From an uncultured Candidatus Actinomarina sp. (GTDB lineage Bacteria; Actinomycetota; Acidimicrobiia; Actinomarinales; Actinomarinaceae), in NCBI GenBank assembly GCA_902565645.1, contig CACFFJ010000005.1, forward strand, positions 1 to 58,072: a stretch of 58,072 nt of DNA. Reading direction: 5' to 3'. A program made the position numbers and the translations under genes. A model generated the notes under the pieces. That model searched no databases, was not told the DNA's origin, and saw only the letters and a list, made by a program, of their open reading frames with translations. Of this stretch, positions 33,907-43,580 are shown in pieces (position 1 is the first letter of the stretch; each line of letters begins with the position of its first letter).

Positions 33907-34542
33907 TTAGTGTTGATGTGATGATTCAAAATATGGATTAGTTCCTGAAGCATGATCTGTTGAATCAATAATATTCCCTATTTCAGGAATTGCTTCCCTT
34001 AATGAAGCTTCTATTCCCTGCTGTAAAGTCACTTGTGCCATTCCACAACCCTGACAACCTCCACCTAATCTTAAGTATATATCTTGCCCTTCTACTCCTA
34101 CTAGCTGTGCTGCTCCACCATGTGAAGCAATTGCTGGATTGATTTGATTTTCTAAAACTTGTTGAACCTTTTCAGCTAGCTCACCTTTTAATTCAGGCAA
34201 ATCTTCAGGGTTTCCAAACATTGCTGGGCTAGGAGTATTTGGATTGTCCATTGTTAAGCCGGGTGTGTCTGGATCTTCAGAAAGTTCTAAACTAGCACCA
34301 TTAAAGTTTTCAATATCTTTATTTGCAATAACTACAGGTAAATTCTTAAAATCTAACCTCTTATCATCTGACTTAATTGCATCTATATCTAGAAAACTCA
34401 GATCATAAGTATATTGATTTCCGTGAGCGCCATCTATCTGTAAAAATAATGCATAATCTTTATCACCAGGCTCTTGATCCTTCAATTCAAGGATTTTATC
34501 CACAGCTCCATCGCCAATATGAAATTTGAATTCATCAGTCAT
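33907..34542 (-). CDS. nfuA: NfuA-like iron-sulfur cluster carrier
   Basis: Two-domain Fe-S carrier of 211 residues. The N-terminal half resembles a degenerate A-type (HesB) domain with no cysteines, as in NfuA. The C-terminal NifU domain carries the CQGC motif (C163, C166) in YLRLGGGCQGCGMAQVTLQQG. It ends in a short His tail. Stop abuts the stop of the quinone-oxidoreductase gene. It could serve the iron-sulfur enzymes encoded nearby, such as the dehydratase. Confidence 0.88.
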   Translation of the reverse strand: MTDEFKFHIGDGAVDKILELKDQEPGDKDYALFLQIDGAHGNQYTYDLSFLDIDAIKSDDKRLDFKNLPVVIANKDIENFNGASLELSEDPDTPGLTMDNPNTPSPAMFGNPEDLPELKGELAEKVQQVLENQINPAIASHGGAAQLVGVEGQDIYLRLGGGCQGCGMAQVTLQQGIEASLREAIPEIGNIIDSTDHASGTNPYFESSHQH

Positions 34543-34585
34543 ATACTTAATATTAGTAAATATAAGATATGTGCAAATATTTAAA

Positions 34586-35203
34586 ATGAAAAAAGTAATT
34601 TTATCTCTTGCAGGAGAATGTTCAATAAATAGAGATCAACTTGAAGAGTACGATTTTGTAATAGGTGTTGATTCTGGAGCAGAATACCTATATAAACTCT
34701 TCTTAATTCCTAACTTAATAATAGGTGATTTAGATTCAATCAATATAAAGACACTAGAACGTGCTGAAAAAGATAAAGCTGAGATACTAAGTTATGAAAG
34801 GAATAAAGATAAAACTGATTTTGAATTATCTCTAAATTATTTAAAGGAAAAAGAGTATAAAGATATAACAATAATAGGTGGTGAATCAGGTGATATTGAC
34901 CATCTCTTTGGGAACCTATTAAGCCTTTCACATTTTCATACAAATGAATCTATTGAATGGAAACAGAGTAATCAAAATATAATATTTCCAAATTCTGAAT
35001 CTATAGATGTTGAAACCAATAAAATCTTTAGTCTTATACCTTTATCAAAATTAGAGAAAGTATCAATAACAGGAGCTAAATGGAATATAGAAAATGAAAA
35101 CATAGATTTTGGAAGCAGCAGAACACTTAGGAATGTAACTCATGGAACAGAGCTTAAAATTAAAGTAGAGTCAGGAAGTTATTGTTTAGTTTTTAACAAC
35201 TAA
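34586..35203 (+). CDS. thiN: thiamine diphosphokinase
   Basis: Makes thiamine diphosphate from thiamine and ATP. The thiamine-pyrophosphokinase core is visible: VIGVDSGAEYLYKL, IIGDLDSI, RNKDKTDFELSLNYL and GGESGDIDHLFGNLLSL, with the C-terminal beta-sandwich RTLRNVTHGTELKIKVE. ATG at 34586 (205 residues) is preferred; an upstream ATG at 34526 would overlap the divergent nfuA start and add 20 unlikely hydrophobic residues. Stop overlaps the convergent gene's stop by 4 bases. Confidence 0.86.
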   Translation: MKKVILSLAGECSINRDQLEEYDFVIGVDSGAEYLYKLFLIPNLIIGDLDSINIKTLERAEKDKAEILSYERNKDKTDFELSLNYLKEKEYKDITIIGGESGDIDHLFGNLLSLSHFHTNESIEWKQSNQNIIFPNSESIDVETNKIFSLIPLSKLEKVSITGAKWNIENENIDFGSSRTLRNVTHGTELKIKVESGSYCLVFNN

Positions 35204-36414
35204 GATCTAGGAATGTCTTTCCAAGCTTTATCTTTATCCAATTTGGGCTCACTAGGTAATCCCAATACCCTTTCAGCAATAATATTTCTCATTATTTCTG
35301 AAGTACCACCTTCAATAGAGTTTGCTCTTGATCTTAAAAATAAACTTTGAGTATCAGTGAATCCAAAAGTTTCATTATCAAAATTCAAATCAGGTTGAGT
35401 AAGCTCATAACCTCTTGGGAATAGTAATCCGTCATTACCTAACAATTCCATACCAAATTCATATGATGCTTTATTTATTTCAGCCTCATAAAGTTTACTA
35501 GTAGAACCTTCTGGTCCAGGTGTGCCTTTTTCACGTAGCTCAGTAGCTCTCATATTTGTAAGCCTTACAGACTCCTGCTCTATCCATAATTGAATCAATC
35601 GATCTTTAATGACAGGATCTTCAAGCTGTCTTTCTTTCCATAACTGAATCAAATGTCCAGGAGCGCCACTTCCTCTTTCTCTTACATTTCCTCCAATAGC
35701 AACTCTTTCATTCATTAATACAGTTAAAGACACTCTCCAGCCATCTCCAAGCTCTCCAAGCATATTCTCTTTGGGAATTTTTACATCTGTAAAATATATC
35801 TCATTAAATTCTGCTTCTCCTGTAATTTGTCTAAGAGGTCTTACCTCAACACCCTCTGATTCCATATCGACAATAAAAAAAGTAAGGCCTCTATGCTTAG
35901 GAACTTCTGGATCTGTTCTTGTAACTAATAATCCATACTTGGCTAAATGTCCCAAAGTAGTCCAAACTTTCTGACCATTAACAATATAGCCATCTCCATC
36001 ATCAACCGCTTTTGTTGATAAGCTTGCTAAATCAGAACCTGAACCAGGTTCTGAAAACATCTGACACCATATTTCTTCAGCAGTGAACATTGGCCTTAAA
36101 TACTTTTTAATCTGTTCAGGTGTTCCATATTCTACAATTGTTGGAGCACCCATTCCAATTCCTAATATATTTGCGACCCTATTTTGATAAGATATGCCTT
36201 CTTTCCTCAGAGTCTCATTTATTAGTAATTGATACTTTGGATCAACACCTAATCCTCCTGCTTCTTCTGGAAAATGTACCCAAGCTAAACCCAGGTCAAA
36301 TTGTTTACCCCACACTTCCGTCAAAGAGACTTCATTTTTTGCAAAACTTACTAATTGATCTAATTTTTCTTTAACTAGTACTTCAACACTGTCTTGAACT
36401 GAGGTATCAGACAT
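35200..36414 (-). CDS. acyl-CoA dehydrogenase
   Basis: FAD-dependent dehydrogenase, 404 residues. Blocks: WCQMFSEPGSGSDLAS, GYIVNGQKVWTTLGHLAKYG, IYFTDVKIPKENMLGELGDGW, and the C-terminal SIEGGTSEIMRNIIAERVLGLP. It is preceded by an SDR and a fatty-acyl-CoA ligase on the same strand, so it belongs to a fatty-acid or terpenoid-type degradation operon. Electrons would pass to EtfAB. Chain length preference cannot be read. Confidence 0.9.
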   Translation of the reverse strand: MSDTSVQDSVEVLVKEKLDQLVSFAKNEVSLTEVWGKQFDLGLAWVHFPEEAGGLGVDPKYQLLINETLRKEGISYQNRVANILGIGMGAPTIVEYGTPEQIKKYLRPMFTAEEIWCQMFSEPGSGSDLASLSTKAVDDGDGYIVNGQKVWTTLGHLAKYGLLVTRTDPEVPKHRGLTFFIVDMESEGVEVRPLRQITGEAEFNEIYFTDVKIPKENMLGELGDGWRVSLTVLMNERVAIGGNVRERGSGAPGHLIQLWKERQLEDPVIKDRLIQLWIEQESVRLTNMRATELREKGTPGPEGSTSKLYEAEINKASYEFGMELLGNDGLLFPRGYELTQPDLNFDNETFGFTDTQSLFLRSRANSIEGGTSEIMRNIIAERVLGLPSEPKLDKDKAWKDIPRS

Positions 36415-36416
36415 TT

Positions 36417-37319
36417 TTAATCTCCCTGCAATGCTTGTTGGATTATTCCAAATTCATCAGCATTATTCATTGGATATATTCCATCTTCAATTGTGCTTAT
36501 AGTTTCAATATTATCTGAAATATCCTCTGGAGTTGCTTCAGGATTTACATATCCTTTATGTGTATTAATACCAATCCTTGCGTATCTTCCAGCACCTGCA
36601 GAAAATATTTGGTGTGTTGTATCACATGCCTCTGATGCGAGGTATACAACTAACGGTGTCACCTGCTCAACTTTAAATAATTTACCAAAATCTTCACCGA
36701 ATATATCTTCTGTCATTCTTGTAGTTGCGTTAGGGGCAAGTACATTAGCTTTTATATTATATTTTTCACCTTCAATTGCAATTATATTTGTCAAACCAAC
36801 AATACCCATTTTTGCAGCTGCATAATTTGCTTGTCCAAAATTTCCAAATAGACCAGAAGGAGATGCGACATTTACAAAACGTCCATAACCATTATCTTTC
36901 ATATGAGTAAAGGCTGGCTGACAAACAAAGAAAGTCCCTTTTAAGTGGACATCAATCACTGCATTAAATTCTTCCTCACTTAGCTTTGCAAAACTTTTAT
37001 CTCTTAATATTCCAGCATTATTTACAACAGCATGGACTGCTCCAAAGCTTTCAATAGCAGAATTTACGATTGACTCTCCTCCTTCCTTTGAAGAAACAGA
37101 GTCGTAATTAGCAACTGCATTGCCACCGTTATTTTTTATTTCATCTACAACTTCATCAGCAGCAGTATTACCTGAGCCAGAGCCATCAACAGCACCACCT
37201 AAGTCGTTGACTACTACATTTGCTCCCCTTTTACCAAACTCTAAGGCATAAGATTTTCCTAAACCATTACCGGCTCCAGTTACAATTACTGTTTTATTTT
37301 CAAAAGTTACGTTTGCCAT
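36417..37319 (-). CDS. short-chain dehydrogenase, 3-hydroxyacyl-CoA type
   Basis: SDR of 300 residues with NAD motif VTGAGNGLGKSYALEFGKRG, NNAGILRDKSF, and the active site FVNVASPSGLFGNFGQANYAAAKMGI. The GRGGxxVVNDLGG-type N-terminus and Asn/Ser/Tyr/Lys set resemble the (R)-3-hydroxyacyl-CoA dehydrogenase domain of peroxisomal multifunctional enzyme type 2. Pairs naturally with MaoC-type hydratases, which make the R epimer. Lies between an acyl-CoA dehydrogenase and a CoA ligase gene. Confidence 0.87.
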   Translation of the reverse strand: MANVTFENKTVIVTGAGNGLGKSYALEFGKRGANVVVNDLGGAVDGSGSGNTAADEVVDEIKNNGGNAVANYDSVSSKEGGESIVNSAIESFGAVHAVVNNAGILRDKSFAKLSEEEFNAVIDVHLKGTFFVCQPAFTHMKDNGYGRFVNVASPSGLFGNFGQANYAAAKMGIVGLTNIIAIEGEKYNIKANVLAPNATTRMTEDIFGEDFGKLFKVEQVTPLVVYLASEACDTTHQIFSAGAGRYARIGINTHKGYVNPEATPEDISDNIETISTIEDGIYPMNNADEFGIIQQALQGD

Positions 37320-39251
37320 TTATTTATCCTCCTTGTACATTCCTTCAATCTGTTCATTATATTTTTCTGTTATTACATTCCTTTTTAATTTCAATGTTGG
37401 AGTCAATTCTCCGCTGGTATCAGTCCATTCATTTTCTAATATAACGAATTTTTTTATTTGTTGAACTTGGGCTACTTTACTATTTGCAGAGTCTACTTGT
37501 TCTTGAACAGCAGCTATTACTTTTTCATCTTTAGACATTGATGAAATATCATATGTAACTCCATTTTCTTCTGCCCATTTCTCAGCTCCACCATCACCGT
37601 CTAATACTACTAATGCAGTTAAGTATTTCTTACCATCACCAACAAGGCAAACTTGACCAATTAATGGGTGAGGTTTAACAAGATCTTCTACTTCTACTGG
37701 TGCAATATTTTTTCCTGCAGAAGTAATTAAAATCTCCTTCTTTCGTCCAATTATTTTTACATATCCATCTTCATCAATTTCAGCTAAATCCCCAGTATGA
37801 AGCCATCCATCATCATCAAATGTTTCTTTTGTTTCAGCTTCTGCTTTGTAATAACCTTGAGATACATGGTTTCCTCTTTGACAAAGTTCACCATCCTCAA
37901 GTACTTTGACTTCAGTACCAGCAATCGGTATTCCTACTTTGCCTATTGGATTTAAAACTTTAGGAACTTTTACTCCATTTGCTTTAAATTTTGCAGTAAT
38001 AAATTCAGCAGCATTGTTTGCTACTCCAATTGTTGTAGGTCCTGTATTCTCTGTCATGCCGTATATTTCAGTAACATTAATATCTATTGCGTGGAACCAT
38101 TTTTGCAAATCAGGATTCATTGCTGCAGCTGCTGTTACAAAATATTCTGTATTTGAAATACCTAAGCCATCTTTAAATTTCTTAAATACTAATTTTTTAA
38201 ATAATTTATCTTTCAATAAAACACCGAGTGGAGCTTTTTCACCTTTTTGTTCATATTCAACTCTCTCCAATGCATTATCTATAGCTTTAAGTGCTAAATC
38301 TTTCTTATCTGATTCATTTATTTTATTAAGCAATCCTGCTTGGAATTTCTCCCATACTCTAGGTACAGCTATAAATACAGAAGGTTGAATTGTAGGTAGA
38401 GCAGCTGCCATATCTTCAAGTTGTGGAACAGGAAAAATTTGACCAGTTCTATATATTGCTTGATAATGGTCGCCTGCTCTTGCAGCTATATGTGCCATAG
38501 GTAAATACGAAACTATTCTTGGGAACTGACTAGCTGGAATCATTTCTGAAAATAGACTTTGGATTGTCCATAAAACATTCTTATGAGTAATCATTACACC
38601 TTTTGGATTTCCAGTTGTTCCTGATGTAAAGATTAAACAAGCTAATGATTCAGGCTTAACTGAATCAATTCCAGCTTGTAATTTAGAGTCATCTTTTTCA
38701 TTTATTTCTTTTCCTTTAGAAAGCAACTCTTGGTAGCTAACAACATAATCTTTGTCCTTAACTTTTTCATATCCATCTATTAAGACTATGTGCTTTAAAT
38801 CAGGACAATTATTTCTAGCAGCATCAACTTCTTCAAATAATTCAAGATCACCTACAACTGCTATTTTTGCTTCCATTAAATTTGCTACATATTCAATTTG
38901 TCCTGATTTTAATTGTTTATAAATGGTTGAAGGTGTTGCTCCGCTATATACAATTGCTAAATCTGAAATATTATGTTCTTTAATATTATTAGACATAATA
39001 AAAGCCATATCTCCAGGGTTTAAGCCAAGATCAATCATTCCAGAAGCAAGGTTTCTAACTTCTTCTCTTAATTCATACCAAGACATAGAGTCCCATGCAG
39101 AATATTCTGCATTTGCTGGTGTATTTATTGCTGGATAATTGCCATATTCTTCAGCATTTCTATTTATAAAATCAATTAATGTTTTTCCCTCAATTGCGCT
39201 TGTTATTTCTTTTTCTTGTTCTTTAAGAAATGAATGTATGCTTTTTGTCAT
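37320..39251 (-). CDS. long-chain fatty-acid--CoA ligase
   Basis: AMP-forming acyl-CoA synthetase, 643 residues. P-loop-like motif CLIFTSGTTGNPKGVMITHKN, YGMTENTGPTTIG, DDGWLHTGDLAEIDEDGYV and IIGRKKEILITSAGKNIAP are complete. It resembles the FadD15/long-chain synthetase branch by length and the LAxxPTIQPSVFIAVPRVWEK-type segment. GAGGAGAT before the ATG is a good ribosome-binding site. Starts the CoA ligase-SDR-acyl-CoA dehydrogenase operon. Confidence 0.9.
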   Translation of the reverse strand: MTKSIHSFLKEQEKEITSAIEGKTLIDFINRNAEEYGNYPAINTPANAEYSAWDSMSWYELREEVRNLASGMIDLGLNPGDMAFIMSNNIKEHNISDLAIVYSGATPSTIYKQLKSGQIEYVANLMEAKIAVVGDLELFEEVDAARNNCPDLKHIVLIDGYEKVKDKDYVVSYQELLSKGKEINEKDDSKLQAGIDSVKPESLACLIFTSGTTGNPKGVMITHKNVLWTIQSLFSEMIPASQFPRIVSYLPMAHIAARAGDHYQAIYRTGQIFPVPQLEDMAAALPTIQPSVFIAVPRVWEKFQAGLLNKINESDKKDLALKAIDNALERVEYEQKGEKAPLGVLLKDKLFKKLVFKKFKDGLGISNTEYFVTAAAAMNPDLQKWFHAIDINVTEIYGMTENTGPTTIGVANNAAEFITAKFKANGVKVPKVLNPIGKVGIPIAGTEVKVLEDGELCQRGNHVSQGYYKAEAETKETFDDDGWLHTGDLAEIDEDGYVKIIGRKKEILITSAGKNIAPVEVEDLVKPHPLIGQVCLVGDGKKYLTALVVLDGDGGAEKWAEENGVTYDISSMSKDEKVIAAVQEQVDSANSKVAQVQQIKKFVILENEWTDTSGELTPTLKLKRNVITEKYNEQIEGMYKEDK

Positions 39252-39303
39252 ATCTCCTCGTATTTTCTATATATAAAATATTAATTAAATTTTCTAATAT
39301 TAA

Positions 39304-39939
39304 CTAACTAATTTCCTTAAAAATTAAGGCAGAATATGAAGGCATATTTGATATTCTGATTTTATTTTTTTTATAATCAACATCTTTATGCCCCCAAACT
39401 AGTTCGATATCTTTTGAATCTGTATTTATATTCCATTCTTTAAGTTCAGAATCTTTATTTATAAGACAAATTAAAGTTTCAGAATCATCATATCTCTTAA
39501 ATGCGACTGCTGAATCTTTATAACCAATGAGTTCAAATTTTCCACTTTTTAATGCACTAAGTTCTGATTTAAGATTCATAAGTTCTTTGTACCAATTTCT
39601 TAAATCTTTATTCCATGAATCTTCATCATGCCAAGGAAATGCTTCTCTATTTGAAGGTTCATCTCCACCATTAAGCCCAACTTCATCACCATAATAAATA
39701 CCAGCAACACCAGGAAAAGTAGCTTGAAGGAAAACAGCTGATTTTAAAGATCCAATGTTGTTATCAGACCTATTTAAGAATCTTCTAACATCATGCGAAC
39801 TCAGTAAATTTTGACAACATGATAATGCTTCAAAAGAATACATTGTGTAAAGACCAACTAAACCTTCAGCAAACTCTTTAGCTGTGATCGAATTATGAGC
39901 AAAATAATCATTCATTAATTCTCTAAATGAATAATTCAT
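39304..39939 (-). pseudogene. GH13 amylase/neopullulanase fragment, C-terminal part
   Basis: C-terminal remainder of a GH13 alpha-glucanase. In frame from about 39990 it reads SSLWLQGDKFDSPMNYSF, the usual 'FDSxMNY' segment, then LLSSHDVRRFL (region IV, with its Asp), GIYYGDEVGLNGGDEPSNRE and a C-terminal beta domain. Regions I to III, including the nucleophile Asp and the general acid Glu, are absent from both fragments. It is in a different frame from the N-terminal fragment and overlaps it by 4 bases. An inactive remnant or a deletion in the assembly are the alternatives. Confidence 0.82.
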
Positions 39940-40652
39940 TGGAGAATCAAATTTGTCACCCTGAAGCCATAATGATGAATACTTGTTGAAAGGAATATAG
40001 GGTTTAAATATATAATATTTACACCTAATTCATCTAAGTAGTCTAGTTTTTCAATAATTCCGTATAAATCTCCACCTTGATGTTCTAATCTTTTTGGAGT
40101 ACTTCCCCATTTAACTACTCCATCTTTATTGAGTTCTTCTTTGGAATTATGAAACCTATCAGGAAATATTTGGTACATAACACCGCCAAATACCCAATCT
40201 GGTATCTCATGTTTTAAAAAATTATTTTTATTAAATACCCACTTTTCAGAAGGAGAAATAAAATTTGCTACCCCACTAGTTCCAAAATATGTTCCAGATT
40301 TATTTTCAGTTGTTCCTGCGAAAGAAAATTTAAAACTATCCATTTCTACTGGAATTTCAATCTCCCAATATATAAACCTTTCTGTTGTGCCAATCTTTCT
40401 CATCTCTAAAGGCAGTAACTCTGGATTTTCTAATAAGAGCCATACTTGGTTAATTTTTGGTTCTGTATGTATCCTTATATTTGCTGAATTATCTGAATTA
40501 ATTGAGAAATATTTCTTGTCATTAAAGTCAAATCGAAAATCATAATTTCCTATATGAACATCTTCATAAGGATGTAATTCGCCATCAAAAAAAACTATTT
40601 TTTGACCATCAACATTTTCATCTGCAAAGTCAACATTATGTGTTTCTACCAT
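39936..40652 (-). pseudogene. GH13 amylase/neopullulanase fragment, N-terminal part
   Basis: N-terminal remainder of the same gene: a beta-sandwich accessory domain (about residues 1-140) and the first barrel strands, with FGGVMYQIFPDRFHN, HQGGDLYGIIEKLDYLDELG and IIYLNPIF. Beyond that the frame runs into a sequence that makes sense only in the next frame (GDKFDSPMNY). Roughly 150-200 codons that should hold the DxxxNH, GxRxDxxx and ExW regions are missing. A TATAAT lies 14 bases before the ATG. The convergent neighbour on the other side is malQ, so the ancestral gene probably worked in maltodextrin breakdown. Confidence 0.82.
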
Positions 40653-40684
40653 ATTAAATCCAACAAATTATATATTAGCCGGTT

Positions 40685-42217
40685 ATGATATACGAACATA
40701 AGGAAAATGGAGCAGTTTTGGATATAGAAAAATCAAGTATGCTTATTCTTCATCCTACAGCCCTTCCGGGAGGGCATGGGATTGGTGATTTTGGAAAAAA
40801 TGCTTACGAATGGATTGATTTCTTAGAAGAATCTGGAGTAAGAATTTGGCAAGTTCTACCTTTTGGTCCTACTGATTTTACACAATTTTCTCCTTATTCA
40901 AGTAGTTCATCTGTTTTAGGTAATTTTGCATTAATTGATTTAAATTATCTTTCTGAACTTGAAATTATCAATAGAGATGACTTAGAGGGAGCCCCAGAAA
41001 ATAAAGCGAGAGTTGACTTTCCTAATGTTTATAAATATAAAGAGGAAAAATTAAGAAAAGCACATGAAAATTTAACAAAGTCTGATGAAAGTTCATTAAA
41101 AAATAAAATAGAAATTTATCAAAATAAAAACACTGAAATTGAGAAAGAATTAATTTTCCAAATGGCTTCATCAATTTATGGTGAAGATTGGAAAAAATGG
41201 CCGAAAGAAATGATTAATCCTACAACAGAAACTTTAAACAATTTTAAAGAAGCAAATTTTAATGAATACTCTTATCAATTATTTGTACAGTATTTATTTG
41301 ACGAACAATTAAAAAATATAAATAAATATAGTGCTAAAAAAAATGTAAAGATACTTGGAGATGTTCCTATATATACAAATTTTCATTCTTGTGATGTTTG
41401 GTTAAATAAAAATTTATTCGATCTAGAAGAAAATTATGAAATGTCAAACTTAGCTGGGGCTGCGCCTGATATTTTTACAGCAGCGGGACAAATTTGGGGT
41501 AATCCACTTTATTTATGGGAAGAACATAAAAAAGAGAACTACAAATGGTGGAAGGATAGATTGAATTCATGTTTAAATAAATATGACTTATTAAGAATTG
41601 ACCATTTTGGTGGTTTATTTCAATTTTGGGCAATTCCAAATGGTGGCCTTGGTGTTGAAGGTGTTTGGAGAAAAGGACCTGGAAAAAGTTTTCTAGATGA
41701 TATTAAAGAAGATATTCAACTAGAGAGAATTCTTGCAGAAGATTTATTTGCATTAGATCTTATTGAAATGGATGATGCGCGTGAAGATTATGATATTCCT
41801 GGAATTAGAATGTTGAATCAAAGAATTCCTCATGATAATTGGGATATAGAAATACCACCATCTGAATGGCCTTACAATTGTGCAGCATATACTGGAACTC
41901 ATGATTCTCCAACAACAAAACAATGGCTAGAAGAAACAACAGATGGTCAAAGAAAACATTTTAAAGAATGTGTAGATAATAATTTAAAGAATAAATTTGA
42001 ATCTGAAGTATGGAATGCAATATCAGTAATATGGGAAACGCCTTGTCAGCTATCTGGTACTTTAGTTCAAGATATTTTGGAATTAGGTAGTGAAGCAAGA
42101 TTTAATATCCCAGGCCAACAGTTAGGAAACTGGGGATGGAGATTAGATTCTTTGGAGCCTTTAAATAATGTAAAAGACAGATTATTTGAATTAAATAAAA
42201 AGACTGGAAGAATTTAA
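40685..42217 (+). CDS. malQ: 4-alpha-glucanotransferase
   Basis: Amylomaltase of 510 residues that transfers maltodextrin chains. GH77 features: SSMLILHPTALPGGHGIGDFG, WQVLPFGPTDF and SPYSSSSSVLGNF; the nucleophile region LLRIDHFGGLFQFWAIP; ILAEDL with the acid; and YTGTHDSPTTKQW. All catalytic residues look intact. TATATT at 40671-40676 may be its promoter, and GH13 remnant divergently oriented upstream shares this region. The stop abuts the stop of the convergent cytochrome gene. Confidence 0.94.
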   Translation: MIYEHKENGAVLDIEKSSMLILHPTALPGGHGIGDFGKNAYEWIDFLEESGVRIWQVLPFGPTDFTQFSPYSSSSSVLGNFALIDLNYLSELEIINRDDLEGAPENKARVDFPNVYKYKEEKLRKAHENLTKSDESSLKNKIEIYQNKNTEIEKELIFQMASSIYGEDWKKWPKEMINPTTETLNNFKEANFNEYSYQLFVQYLFDEQLKNINKYSAKKNVKILGDVPIYTNFHSCDVWLNKNLFDLEENYEMSNLAGAAPDIFTAAGQIWGNPLYLWEEHKKENYKWWKDRLNSCLNKYDLLRIDHFGGLFQFWAIPNGGLGVEGVWRKGPGKSFLDDIKEDIQLERILAEDLFALDLIEMDDAREDYDIPGIRMLNQRIPHDNWDIEIPPSEWPYNCAAYTGTHDSPTTKQWLEETTDGQRKHFKECVDNNLKNKFESEVWNAISVIWETPCQLSGTLVQDILELGSEARFNIPGQQLGNWGWRLDSLEPLNNVKDRLFELNKKTGRI

Positions 42218-42508
42218 CTAATAACTGCTTTTTATATATTCAATAACTAATTCAACTTCATTTTCATTTAATCTTACAGCAGGCATTGATCCTTTTCCTT
42301 TTGTAATCGTTTGGATCCAATATGTATCTGGCATTTTAGCTGATGGTGAGTTTGAATCAATACTCGGTCCAACCCTACCTTTAAAATCTGGAGCATGACA
42401 AGCACTGCATCTTGCTTCATAAACTTCTTTTCCTGATTGAAATTCTTCAAAACCGCTTTGATTGCATCCAAACAAGAATAATAAAAGCAATAAATATATT
42501 TTTTTCAT
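42218..42508 (-). CDS. small cytochrome c lipoprotein
   Basis: A 96-residue lipoprotein precursor: signal peptide KKIYLLLLLFLFGC with the lipidated Cys at about residue 15, then a single class I cytochrome domain. Haem motif CSACH lies at about 34-38, and the distal Met ligand is likely in KGSMPAVRLNE. It would be anchored on the outer face of the membrane as an electron carrier. The gene starts 5 bases after tatA, an unusual partnership. Confidence 0.88.
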   Translation of the reverse strand: MKKIYLLLLLFLFGCNQSGFEEFQSGKEVYEARCSACHAPDFKGRVGPSIDSNSPSAKMPDTYWIQTITKGKGSMPAVRLNENEVELVIEYIKSSY

Positions 42509-42513
42509 TGCTG

Positions 42514-42651
42514 TTATTCTTCTTCTAAACCTGTTTTAAACTCTCTTGTAGACTTTCCTAATGATTTAGCTAATCCGGGTAGACGTTTAGCGCCAAATAA
42601 CAATAACAATATTGATAAAATAATTAGTAATTCTGGTAAACCTAATCTCAT
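42514..42651 (-). CDS. tatA: TatA/TatE-family twin-arginine translocase subunit, very short
   Basis: A 45-residue protein. It has one membrane helix (LPELLIILSILLLLFGAKRLPG), the conserved GLPELLII-type start and the FGxKRLPGL hinge, then a short amphipathic helix AKSLGKSTREFKTGLEEE. Most TatA proteins have a longer acidic C-terminal tail. It follows the DUF368 gene and precedes the cytochrome c gene. TatA multimerises with TatC to carry folded proteins across the membrane. No tatC is in this window. ATG at 42651, stop at 42514-42516. Confidence 0.85.
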   Translation of the reverse strand: MRLGLPELLIILSILLLLFGAKRLPGLAKSLGKSTREFKTGLEEE

Positions 42652-42671
42652 AATTTAATTTTAACCTAATA

Positions 42672-43580
42672 TTACTCTTTGTTATCTTCTAAAGATTTCT
42701 TTTGTAAAAAGGAAATTAACATAGAGCCAATTAAAGAAAATATAAGAAAATATAGTATTTCTTCTATATTATCCAAGCTTGGAAGGGTTGGTCTTGTTAT
42801 AAATGGTTCAGCAACACCTTCACTGTTAACTCTACTTTCAGCAATTTCTCTAAAAGGCCAGATTTTTATTAGTGATCCAAATAAAAATCCTGCAAGTATA
42901 GATAAAACATAATCCTTATAGTTATGAAATAGATAAGAAAGGAATCTACTAAACAAAAGTAGCCCAAATAAACAACCAATCGAGAATACTAATAAAATGT
43001 CAATTTTTAATTCGTTAATAGCATTTAATATGAACTCATATTTAGAGAGTAATAATAATATAAACGATCCACTAATACCTGGTAGGATCATCGCACAGAT
43101 AGCTATTGATCCTGAAAAAAATATAAAAAAGTAATTCTCTGGAGTAGTAGTTGGACCTATTAGGGATATTAGTGAAGCTATGAAAATCCCAATTATAAGA
43201 TAACTTATAGTTGTTTCTTTAACTTGTCTTAAAATTAATATTCCTGAAAATAAAATCAGACCAAAAAAGAATCCCCATAACTTAAATTCGTGATTTACTA
43301 GTAAATAAGTTATGAAGCGAGAAAGTAACAACACTGAAGATAAAATTCCTAGTGCAATAGTAAGTAAAAAATTTCCATTTAAGTCTTTCCAAAAGGATTT
43401 GAAACCAGCTTTAAATAAAGACCTAAATAACTTAATATTTATATTCTTTATTGATTCAACAAGTTCCTCATATATTCCAGTTATAAGTGCTATCGTTCCT
43501 CCAGATACCCCTGGCAAAATATCCGCAGCACCCATTGCTAATCCTTTGAGGAATAATGTTATCTTAGAATTCATGCTCAT
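42672..43580 (-). CDS. popT: DUF368 polyprenyl-phosphate transporter (PopT-like)
   Basis: Polytopic membrane protein of 302 residues. The DUF368 signature is clear: FLKGLAMGAADILPGVSGGTIALITGIYEELV and, in the second repeat, AICAMILPGISGSFILLLLSKYE. Members recycle undecaprenyl phosphate across the membrane for cell-wall synthesis. About eight membrane segments. The ATG overlaps the antiporter stop by 4 bases (ATGA). An additional Gly-rich segment lies in the last third. Confidence 0.85.
   Translation of the reverse strand: MSMNSKITLFLKGLAMGAADILPGVSGGTIALITGIYEELVESIKNINIKLFRSLFKAGFKSFWKDLNGNFLLTIALGILSSVLLLSRFITYLLVNHEFKLWGFFFGLILFSGILILRQVKETTISYLIIGIFIASLISLIGPTTTPENYFFIFFSGSIAICAMILPGISGSFILLLLSKYEFILNAINELKIDILLVFSIGCLFGLLLFSRFLSYLFHNYKDYVLSILAGFLFGSLIKIWPFREIAESRVNSEGVAEPFITRPTLPSLDNIEEILYFLIFSLIGSMLISFLQKKSLEDNKE

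Noticed and set aside
37906-38388. A 160-codon plus-strand frame inside the fatty-acyl-CoA ligase gene
   Set aside because: It lies wholly opposite an intact, well-conserved ligase and encodes no recognisable domain.
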